Assembly: GCA_964372855.1 (NCBI GenBank)
Contig: CAYJRY010000031.1
Coordinates: 1-13,793, forward strand
Reading direction: 5' to 3'
DNA length: 13,793 nucleotides
DNA from: JACOXT01 sp964372855
Lineage (GTDB): Bacteria; Patescibacteriota; Microgenomatia; Levybacterales; UBA12049
Below the pieces are notes generated by a model. It did no database searches. It saw nothing but the letters and a program-made list of their open reading frames with translations, and was not told the DNA's origin. Positions 6,799-12,676 of this stretch are shown piece after piece (the stretch's first letter is position 1; the number at the start of each line of letters is the position of its first letter). The translations under genes were made by a program, and so were the position numbers.

Positions 6799-7323
6799 AT
6801 GAGAAAATCAAAGAAAAATTCAAATTCATTAAAAATCTTGTTAATTGTTTTTGCGAGTTTATTGGTAGTATTTCTGATCGCAATTTATTTTAGTAAATAT
6901 CCAGTCGGCCTTGATAATCAATCGCACAAATCTAATAATCCAAAATTGAGCAACACGAAAGTATACAAATCAGAGAATTTAAAAATTATTATTAGTGTCC
7001 CAGCAAAATTTCAAATTGATGACAGATTTTTTAGGATAACTTTAACTAGCTTAGAAGGAAATATTTATATAGAGAAAAGTGGGACAAATTTCGAGAATGT
7101 AGATGAATATTTAGATAACCTTGATGTTGAAAATAGTTCGGTTACTCTTAGTAGAGAAAGAATCTCAATAAATAACATGCCAGCCATAAGAGGTATAGTA
7201 AATGGTAAACGATACTATTATATATACACTGAAAAATGGACAATCTTTACAATCTTTGCAGATTCTTCCGCTCTTTTTGATGATCTAGATCAAATTGCCC
7301 CATCTTTTATATATATCCCGTAG
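6799..7323 (+). CDS. Membrane-anchored small extracytoplasmic protein, unknown
   Basis: 174 residues with a basic N-terminus (MRKSKKNSN), a single membrane span at about 11-31 (LKILLIVFASLLVVFLIAIYF), a polar linker, and an outer domain of about 110 residues containing YKSENLKIIISVPAKFQI, NMPAIRG and a WTIFTIFAD strand near the end. The strand-rich layout with a conserved Arg-Gly turn resembles PsbP-like lipocalin-type domains seen in bacterial surface proteins; this is a weak resemblance. The in-frame ATG at 6799 is preferred to a TTG at 6793 because it is a better codon and follows the previous stop by 2 nt. It probably shares the fusA transcript and may work with the M23 protein at the cell surface. 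Confidence 0.65.
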   Translation: MRKSKKNSNSLKILLIVFASLLVVFLIAIYFSKYPVGLDNQSHKSNNPKLSNTKVYKSENLKIIISVPAKFQIDDRFFRITLTSLEGNIYIEKSGTNFENVDEYLDNLDVENSSVTLSRERISINNMPAIRGIVNGKRYYYIYTEKWTIFTIFADSSALFDDLDQIAPSFIYIP

Positions 7324-7346
7324 ACAAATTTTACTCTTTTGAATTA

Positions 7347-7748
7347 TTAAGCAAGAACTTTTACTGCTTCTTGTGCGCAGGCTGAATCTTGACTTGTATC
7401 AGTAGATCCTCCTACCCCCACTGCTCCCGCTAGTCTTCCCCCTATTTTTACTGGAACACCTCCGGCAATTGGAGTAAGATCGCCGCCAAATAGAGTATTA
7501 AGACCAAAGTATGGTTTTCCTTCTCCTGCATATGGGCCCAATCCCTCAGTCGGCATTCCTAAATTTGCAGAGGTGTATGCTTTGCAATATGCAAACCTTG
7601 GGCTAATAGGAATTGCACCATCCATTCTACTTGAAGCAATTATGCTTCCATGTTCATCTACTATAACTGTGGTTACAGCAATTCCTAGTTCTTTTGCTTT
7701 TCTTTCTGACGCTTCAAGAGCTTTTTTTGCTTTTTCCAAAGTAATCAT
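7347..7748 (-). CDS. GlcG/HbpS family protein (formerly DUF336)
   Basis: 133-residue cytosolic protein of the GlcG/HbpS family; members bind small ligands such as heme or cobalamin, or accompany glycolate-type metabolism, and most are uncharacterised. Seen here: an N-terminal helix (TLEKAKKALEASERKAKELG), AVTTVIVDEHGSIIASSRMDGA, the KAYTSANL stretch, and the C-terminal GGVPVKIGGRLAGAVGVGGST followed by CAQEAVKVL, all in family order and at family length. There is no signal peptide, unlike secreted HbpS. The start is supported by AAGGGGGTGA (minus strand, 7755-7764) 6 nt before the ATG. It is convergent with the surface-protein operon, 23 nt apart, and has its own upstream region with TATAAT-like repeats. 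The ligand cannot be told from the sequence. Confidence 0.88.
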   Translation of the reverse strand: MITLEKAKKALEASERKAKELGIAVTTVIVDEHGSIIASSRMDGAIPISPRFAYCKAYTSANLGMPTEGLGPYAGEGKPYFGLNTLFGGDLTPIAGGVPVKIGGRLAGAVGVGGSTDTSQDSACAQEAVKVLA

Positions 7749-7780
7749 TTTTTCTCACCCCCTTCGATCGATCTATTATA

Positions 7781-7806
7781 AATTATACTAATATCAATTA
7801 TACTAA
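7781..7806 (-). promoter_or_regulatory. Tandem TTAGTATAATT elements upstream of the HbpS-like gene
   Basis: On the minus strand TTAGTATAATT occurs twice (7781-7791 and 7796-7806), 15 bp apart, each containing a perfect TATAAT. A TTGACA (7824-7829) lies 21 bp from the nearer one, too far for a standard promoter, so which -10 is used is unclear. This could be a double promoter or a direct-repeat operator over the -10 region. Confidence 0.45.
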
Positions 7807-7878
7807 GTTATTTAATTAATGATTGTCAATATGTAATGATGTTCCTAAAATAAAATAGAATAATAAATAAAATGACAC

Positions 7879-7908
7879 TTGACAAGTAGGCTTATAGTTT
7901 TATATAAT
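7879..7908 (+). promoter_or_regulatory. Consensus promoter giving a leaderless transcript
   Basis: TTGACA (7879-7884), 18-bp spacer, TATAAT (7903-7908): both boxes are perfect consensus. The ATG at 7915 begins 6 nt after the -10, at the expected transcription start, so the mRNA probably has no 5' leader. No Shine-Dalgarno is present. Confidence 0.75.
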
Positions 7909-7914
7909 TAAAAT

Positions 7915-8856
7915 ATGGAAATTGAAAAATCAATTGAGGAATCTATTAAAGAACTTGGAAAAACAGGTGATCCAAAAGGCCAAATACAAGCAATTCGTTT
8001 TAAAGAAATGCTAAATACTTGCAATTCCTCTTCCTTAGTTTCATCTAAAGACTACATTGTAAATCAGATTCAGAAAGAAGATATAGAAGCTCAGGAAATA
8101 TTTAAAGGACTGAAAGATATAATTCGAGATTACGATCCGAAATCTCCTACCCCAGAGTGGGAGACCGAATTTTGGCAAGCATTTATAACATTCTCAATAA
8201 GACAAGCAGGTCCCGATGTTGTGCAATGTTTAAATCCGGATAAGATTGTAGTACCTAAATGTAAACGTACTATAGATGAGCTTCAAGAGCTAGAGGCAAC
8301 GGAAAGAGGTATGGTTTATATTCCAGACGGATTTAGCTATCCCCTTTTAGGTAAAATTTTTACTAAAATGCTAACTGAAAATGTAGCGGAAGATGCGTTA
8401 AACCCAAATGGGGAAGAGTTAACATATGAACTACAAAGAAAAATACAAACAAAGGAACTTCGTAGTCAAATGTTAGAGAGACTAAGAGGAGATACTTGGG
8501 GAAAGCTAAATCTCGTTAAAGATGTGCTTGAGGGATTAACCGGGTGGGTCGATTTTGATATGTGTATAGACACTCCTAATCGATATACAACTGAAGAAAA
8601 TCTTAAGAATAATTTGTGGTCTGAAAAAAGAGCAGGTGGTACATTGATGGCTTATAGAATGGCTTCTGAAAAAATGCATGTTTTAGAAGGTGCATATCTA
8701 GATGAAAGTGGCACATCTTCTCGCTTGCTCGGATCCCATATAAGAGGAAATGCTATTATTGCTGTTGGTAATTGGAGAGGTGGATTGAAGATATTTTGGC
8801 TAAGCGGCTCGAGATATCGCGATAGAAATCTTGGCGGTCGGGGGATGGGCTATTGA
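7915..8856 (+). CDS. Protein of unknown function
   Basis: 313-residue, apparently soluble protein that I cannot assign with confidence. There is no signal peptide or membrane span. The N-terminal half is charged and helical; the middle has GMVYIPDGFSYPLLGKIF (132-149); and the C-terminal half has TGWVDFDMCIDTPNRYTTEENL (209-230), LLGSHIRGNAIIAVGNWRGGLKIFWLSG and a glycine-rich end. The C-terminal order (a D-rich strand, a TP..T turn, a GS/R segment, a hydrophobic W-containing strand, a terminal G-rich motif) faintly recalls DUF5701, from memory only. Five cysteines are scattered (C36, C105, C116, C217, none paired as CxxC). It has a consensus promoter with no leader, and is followed 76 nt later by a YrdC-like gene. 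Confidence 0.75.
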   Translation: MEIEKSIEESIKELGKTGDPKGQIQAIRFKEMLNTCNSSSLVSSKDYIVNQIQKEDIEAQEIFKGLKDIIRDYDPKSPTPEWETEFWQAFITFSIRQAGPDVVQCLNPDKIVVPKCKRTIDELQELEATERGMVYIPDGFSYPLLGKIFTKMLTENVAEDALNPNGEELTYELQRKIQTKELRSQMLERLRGDTWGKLNLVKDVLEGLTGWVDFDMCIDTPNRYTTEENLKNNLWSEKRAGGTLMAYRMASEKMHVLEGAYLDESGTSSRLLGSHIRGNAIIAVGNWRGGLKIFWLSGSRYRDRNLGGRGMGY

Positions 8857-8914
8857 CAGAGAAAGATAGAATATATAAAGTAGATTACTAGCATGTTGAA
8901 CTTCTAAAACAAAC

Positions 8915-8920
8915 TATAAT
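8915..8920 (+). promoter_or_regulatory. Likely -10 box of the YrdC-like gene
   Basis: TATAAT at 8915-8920 lies 12 nt before the ATG, predicting a leader of about 6 nt. There is no good -35 at the right distance. An alternative promoter is TTGACA (8853-8858), which overlaps the previous stop, then 17 bp and TAAAGT (8876-8881). Confidence 0.4.
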
Positions 8921-8932
8921 ACTTATTAATAT

Positions 8933-9922
8933 ATGGTAACAGCAGCAGAGCAAGGTAGATTTAATCTAGAACCAGAAAGTAAATTTAAAGTTATCCATGA
9001 CGAAAATATGGGGGCTCCTCACCCGTTCATAAGAGTCGAAAGCGAATATGGCCTTCTTAGCATTCCTGTATATGATGTTCGCAATAAAGATCATCATGGT
9101 CTAATAGTTAATTCACTTAATTCTGGGACAATGGGCGCATTCGAAGTAGGAGTTATAGGTCTTTTAAAAGCGGTAGGCGATCAGAGGGTAGAAAAGGAAA
9201 ATTGGAAAAGGCTTTTGAATGTTAAAAAAGGTAGAACTTCAGGAGACAAATTTCCGTTTATGATGCACCCTAAAGATCATGATTTGGTTGTAGATTTTAG
9301 CAAACTACATCCGGATTTTCATTTCCTTGTAGATCCAATCGCAAGGGAAAAGTTTTATGGAAAAATACCTTTTCATACAGTACTGCCGTTTAGAGAAAAC
9401 AATGAATGGCTTAATCGTGAGGCATTTGTTACTACGGCAGAGGAGTCCATTAGAAAGCCTGGTGATCAACAAGTTGGAATATCGACAGTTTGCATCTATT
9501 TTCCCGGAGGAGATCCAATATGGAAAGATATACTAAGACGGGTGAATCCTACTCTTGCTCTAGCCATAACTTCTCTTAATGATCATGGAGAGCCTTCTCC
9601 TTGGAATTATGATGAGCTTTTAGATCATACAAGAAAAAAGAGGAGAGTTGATTTTCGATTTGTTATTAGAGACGAAATTGTAGCTAATGCTAAGATAAGC
9701 AGCTCTCATACTATGATTAGGTTACCCCACATGGAAGAAAGATCCGAAATACTTATTATGAGAAAAGGGCCAGTAAGCGCAGATACCATAAGCAAATTCA
9801 CAGGTTTTCCAGTAAGGATTTTAGATAGCGCGAAGCTTGCTACCAGAGGACATCCTGAAGGTGTTCGTCTTGACGATAGAGTTTTAGAATATCTGCAAAA
9901 AGTTAAACCACAAACAGTATAA
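8933..9922 (+). CDS. Divergent YrdC/Sua5-like domain protein
   Basis: 329 residues. From about residue 35 to 285 the motif order follows the YrdC/Sua5 (TsaC) fold, whose classical members make L-threonylcarbamoyladenylate for tRNA t6A37: KKGRTSGDKFPFMMHPKD (98-115) at the place of the KxR..KPL region; VGISTVCIYFPGGDPIWKDIL (181-201) at the VGVRVPxHP region; LALAITSLNDHGEPSP (208-223), where SLNDHGEPSP parallels SANxSGxPSP; ISSSHTMIRL near the STV position; and ILIMRKGPVS (273-282), parallel to ILRPGxIS. The N-terminal PTDTxYGL motif and the PGPxT motif are not recognisable, so the substrate may differ. Homology is inferred from motif order and not proven. No Shine-Dalgarno. It follows the unknown gene at 7915 and may act with it. 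Confidence 0.7.
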   Translation: MVTAAEQGRFNLEPESKFKVIHDENMGAPHPFIRVESEYGLLSIPVYDVRNKDHHGLIVNSLNSGTMGAFEVGVIGLLKAVGDQRVEKENWKRLLNVKKGRTSGDKFPFMMHPKDHDLVVDFSKLHPDFHFLVDPIAREKFYGKIPFHTVLPFRENNEWLNREAFVTTAEESIRKPGDQQVGISTVCIYFPGGDPIWKDILRRVNPTLALAITSLNDHGEPSPWNYDELLDHTRKKRRVDFRFVIRDEIVANAKISSSHTMIRLPHMEERSEILIMRKGPVSADTISKFTGFPVRILDSAKLATRGHPEGVRLDDRVLEYLQKVKPQTV

Positions 9923-9992
9923 TTAACTTTTAATCTATATCTTCATATTTATATTTAAAGTTACTCATCTTTATTGCGTTGAATGATTGTAC

Positions 9993-9998
9993 TATAAT
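9993..9998 (+). promoter_or_regulatory. -10 box of the histidine kinase gene, leaderless start
   Basis: TATAAT at 9993-9998 ends 7 nt before the ATG at 10006, so transcription should start at or next to the start codon. The -35 is weak (TTTATT at 9970-9975, 17-bp spacer). No Shine-Dalgarno is present. Confidence 0.5.
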
Positions 9999-10005
9999 AT
10001 AGTTA

Positions 10006-11451
10006 ATGCCCGTACTTGTTTATCCAAATATAATTGTTCTCATAATACTACTGATAGTTCTAGTACTACTTATTGTTATTTATCATCTTTGGCAAAAAGT
10101 TGGAGTTGTTAGAGTTAAGGCAGAAAATAGACTTAATGATATGAATAGAGCCTTAATGACAAGTCAACGAATAAATAAGATTATTCTAAAAAGTCTTGAT
10201 TTTGATGATGTTGTTCAGCAAATATCTGATACTATTCCAAATGAGCTTTTTTTTGCGACAGGAGTTGTTGCGGTAATTGAGAAAGTTAAACGAACTTTAA
10301 GAAGAATTGGGGTATCTTCAACTAAGGAAGCAAGTGAAGCAGTAAGTGCCTTAAGAGTTCCATTTAATAAAATTGAAATTTCTCTTGATGATCCAAATAA
10401 TCTTATGGCAAGAGCCGTTAGAGATAATAAGGGTTACCTTACAGAAAATGTATACGATGTTTTAGGCCCTGTATTGACCCGAGAAGAGGCAAAAAGTATT
10501 CAAGATCTTATGGGAACCCGCACGACAGTTGTTTATCCAATATACGGCGGAAGAAATGAAACGATAGGAGTTTTTGTTGGAAGCACAAAAAAAAGAAAAG
10601 AAGATCTTACTGAATATGATTACGCAATGATTCAAAATTTTATTGATGGGGTTGGTATTGCTATGGAACATGCAATGTTGTATTCGAATCTAAAGAAAAC
10701 GTCTGAACAATTAAGACTCGCCAACATCAAGCTTCAAGAGGTAGATAAGTTGAAAGATGAGTTTGTGAGTTTGGCGTCTCATGAACTACGGACTCCGATG
10801 ACTGTTATCAGCTCGTATCTGTGGATGATGTTGAATAAAGACAATTTGTCTTCCTTATCTGATAAGCAAAAGATGTATCTTGATCGAGCTTATACATCGA
10901 CTCAAAGACTCATTAACCTAGTCAATGACATGTTGAACGTTTCTCGCATTGAATCCGGAAGACTTACTCTTAATATAAAACCAATTGATATAGTTGAGCT
11001 AATAAATACTGTTTATACAGAAATGCTGCCTAAAGCACAGGAGCAAAAGATAAATTTAGAATTTGCAAAGCCCCAACTTAGTATACCCAAGGCTCAGACT
11101 GATCCTGAGAGAATAGAGCAAGTTTTGATAAATCTTATTGGCAATGCCCTTAAATTTACACCGGAATCAGGCAGAATTAGCTTGTCAGTAGTAAATAATA
11201 TCTCCCAAAATACAGTCACAGTCTCAGTTGCAGATACTGGAAAAGGTATAAGTAAAGAAGATTTGCCGAAGCTTTTCAAGAAATTCTCAATGCTTGGAAA
11301 TAATTATCTTGTCAAACAAAATACCCAAGGAACAGGACTGGGGCTTTATATATCAAAATCCATAATTGAACTTTTGGGTGGAAAAATTTGGGTGGAGTCA
11401 GAAGGAGCGGGAAAAGGCACAAAGTTTAGCTTTACTTTAAGAACTACTTAG
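10006..11451 (+). CDS. Membrane-anchored GAF sensor histidine kinase
   Basis: 481-residue sensor kinase. One N-terminal membrane span at about 8-28 (IIVLIILLIVLVLLIVIYHLW) with almost nothing outside, then a short coiled coil and a GAF-like domain at about 55-225 (DFDDVVQQISDTIP to FIDGVGIAMEHAMLYSNL), so the signal is probably sensed in the cytosol. The HisKA helix has H259 in SHELRTPMTVI. The HATPase domain has N376/N380 (NLIGNALKF), DTGKGI (410-415), an F-box LFKKFSML and GTGLGL (442-447). All catalytic motifs are intact. There is no fused receiver. Its last 15 nt overlap the end of a response-regulator gene on the other strand, which is likely a partner. The ATG is set by the -10 box 7 nt upstream. 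Confidence 0.93.
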   Translation: MPVLVYPNIIVLIILLIVLVLLIVIYHLWQKVGVVRVKAENRLNDMNRALMTSQRINKIILKSLDFDDVVQQISDTIPNELFFATGVVAVIEKVKRTLRRIGVSSTKEASEAVSALRVPFNKIEISLDDPNNLMARAVRDNKGYLTENVYDVLGPVLTREEAKSIQDLMGTRTTVVYPIYGGRNETIGVFVGSTKKRKEDLTEYDYAMIQNFIDGVGIAMEHAMLYSNLKKTSEQLRLANIKLQEVDKLKDEFVSLASHELRTPMTVISSYLWMMLNKDNLSSLSDKQKMYLDRAYTSTQRLINLVNDMLNVSRIESGRLTLNIKPIDIVELINTVYTEMLPKAQEQKINLEFAKPQLSIPKAQTDPERIEQVLINLIGNALKFTPESGRISLSVVNNISQNTVTVSVADTGKGISKEDLPKLFKKFSMLGNNYLVKQNTQGTGLGLYISKSIIELLGGKIWVESEGAGKGTKFSFTLRTT

Positions 11452-11814
11452 GTATTCTTTTACTTTCTCAACAAGTGTTCCGGGATTAATTTGGCTTTTA
11501 ATTAAATATCCATTTCCCAACTCCTGAGCGGCTTTTATTTCTTCACTCTTGTCTAAATTTGTCAGGAAAATTACACACTTATTGGCTTTTTGAGGTAAAT
11601 TAGTTTTAAGTTTTCTCATTATATCCAAGCCGTCGATTTTCGGTAAGATTATATCTAGGAAAACCAGATCATATCCGCCGGATTTTAATTTAACAAATGC
11701 TTCTTCCCCATCTACCGCCTCCTCAACCTGATACCCTTCAGCTTTTAAGGTGTCAATATAAAGCTCTCTTAAAAACAAATCGTCTTCAACAATTAAAATT
11801 CTTTTTGTATCCAT
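11437..11814 (-). CDS. Single-domain response regulator (receiver only)
   Basis: 125-residue CheY/Spo0F-type receiver with no output domain. The acidic pocket is VEDD (E10, D11, D12 area), the phospho-acceptor is D54 in VFLDIILPKIDG, the switch Thr is T85 in FLTN, and the conserved Lys is K106 in LIKS. It ends right after the receiver fold, so it must signal by protein contact or pass phosphate on in a relay. The gene is convergent with the histidine kinase and shares 15 nt with it tail to tail. Its start lies 6 nt from the -10 box of its own promoter and has no Shine-Dalgarno. Confidence 0.92.
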   Translation of the reverse strand: MDTKRILIVEDDLFLRELYIDTLKAEGYQVEEAVDGEEAFVKLKSGGYDLVFLDIILPKIDGLDIMRKLKTNLPQKANKCVIFLTNLDKSEEIKAAQELGNGYLIKSQINPGTLVEKVKEYLSSS

Positions 11815-11820
11815 AGTTGG

Positions 11821-11849
11821 ATGGTAGCAGGGAAGAGGGGTAAAGTCAA
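11821..11849 (-). promoter_or_regulatory. Promoter of the minus-strand response regulator, leaderless
   Basis: On the minus strand: TTGACT (11844-11849), 17-bp spacer, TACCAT (11821-11826) with an extended -10 TGC before it. The ATG (11814) begins 6 nt after the -10 box, the same spacing as at 7915 and 11940. Confidence 0.6.
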
Positions 11850-11861
11850 TATAAATAGCTG

Positions 11862-11890
11862 TTTAGTTAGTTAGTTTGTTAGTTAGTTAA
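11862..11890. repeat. TTAG tetranucleotide tract between divergent promoters
   Basis: TTAGTTAGTTAG, a TTTG interruption, then TTAGTTAGTTA: six near-perfect TTAG/TTTG units. It lies in the 125-bp gap between the minus-strand response regulator and the HPt gene, outside both -35 boxes. Such tracts can change length by slippage. Confidence 0.65.
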
Positions 11891-11903
11891 TTGCTAAGAA
11901 GGC

Positions 11904-11933
11904 TTGTGTAGAGTTAAGTAAATATAGTATGAT
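11904..11933 (+). promoter_or_regulatory. Promoter of the HPt gene, leaderless
   Basis: TTGTGT (11904-11909), 18-bp spacer, TATGAT (11928-11933). The ATG at 11940 begins 6 nt after the -10 box. No Shine-Dalgarno. It would drive the HPt gene, the second response regulator and probably pilB. Confidence 0.55.
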
Positions 11934-11939
11934 TTTAAC

Positions 11940-12266
11940 ATGGATTCTATAAATACCTCAGATTACAAAAAGATTTATCTTGAAACAGCAAGGGAATATT
12001 TAACTAAGCTTTTTGAAAGCATAAATCAGTTGGAAAAAAATCCATCTGACAAAGATGAACTTAACAATCTTCATATATCCTCTCACTCCTTAAGAAGCCA
12101 AAGTCAAATAATGAATTATGCACAGATTGCCCAAATTACAAGTGAAATTGAGAAAATCGCAAGAAGTCATCTTGATGGAGGGGAAAAATTAGAACCACAA
12201 AATATAGAGTTTTTAAGAAGTTCAATTTCGAAAGTAGACATGTTAATTAAGGAGTTGGAAAAATAA
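11940..12266 (+). CDS. HPt-like phosphotransfer protein
   Basis: 108 residues, almost all helical. The segment LHISSHSLRSQSQIMNYAQIAQITSEIEKIA (44-74) matches the HPt signature (HxLK/RG followed by a G/N-aromatic turn and an E-rich helix, as in CheA P1). H49 is the expected phospho-accepting histidine. The usual glycine after the basic residue is serine (HSLRSQ), as in a subset of HPt domains. There is no kinase domain, so it needs phosphate from another protein, most simply the GAF kinase or a receiver nearby. Its stop TAA is directly followed by the ATG of the next response regulator with no gap, pointing to coupled translation. Confidence 0.82.
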   Translation: MDSINTSDYKKIYLETAREYLTKLFESINQLEKNPSDKDELNNLHISSHSLRSQSQIMNYAQIAQITSEIEKIARSHLDGGEKLEPQNIEFLRSSISKVDMLIKELEK

Positions 12267-12662
12267 ATGAAAATACTTCTTATTGAAGATGACAAATTTT
12301 TTCAGAAATTTTACGCAGTGAAACTGAAGGAGCAAAATTATGAAGTAGATGTTGCCTCAGACGGTGAAGAAGGTATTATGAAAATGAGAGAGTTCAAACC
12401 AGATCTAATTTTTCTTGATCTTATTATGCCAAAAACAGATGGTTTTTCTGTTCTTAAAACAAGACAACAAGACCCAACACTTTTAAAAATTCCTGTTATA
12501 GTATTTTCAACTTTGGGTCAAGAAAACGACGTGAGGCTTGCTAAGTCTTTGGGAGCAAATGATTATATAAATAAAAGTTTTTTTGATTTTGGAGTTATGA
12601 TGAATAAAATCAACAGTACTTTGAAGATGTCAAGAGTTGGCAATATCTTGAAAGTAGAGTAA
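12267..12662 (+). CDS. Single-domain response regulator (receiver only)
   Basis: 131-residue receiver protein with acidic pocket E7, D8, D9 (LLIEDD), phospho-acceptor D51 in IFLDLIMPKTDG, switch Ser81 in VFSTLG and Lys103 in INKS. There is no output domain, only about 15 residues after the last helix. The ATG abuts the HPt stop codon; the pair is very probably a functional unit. The next gene, a pilB/gspE ATPase, begins 14 nt downstream, so all three likely share one transcript. This context makes a role in switching pilus activity plausible; that is an inference. Confidence 0.93.
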   Translation: MKILLIEDDKFFQKFYAVKLKEQNYEVDVASDGEEGIMKMREFKPDLIFLDLIMPKTDGFSVLKTRQQDPTLLKIPVIVFSTLGQENDVRLAKSLGANDYINKSFFDFGVMMNKINSTLKMSRVGNILKVE

Positions 12663-12676
12663 TAATTTTCTGCCCT

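Noticed and set aside
1339..8856. Possible UGA-as-glycine code, since two TGA stops are followed at once by TAA
   Set aside because: Conserved glycines in EF-G and PilB are all GGN and no conserved gene has an internal TGA; the gene ending at 8856 would run on into the next promoter region. The standard bacterial code fits.
9924..9963. TAACTTT...AAAGTTA inverted repeat after the YrdC-like gene as a terminator
   Set aside because: The stem is 7 bp, nearly all A/T, with a 26-nt loop and no following T-run; chance is likely in such AT-rich DNA.
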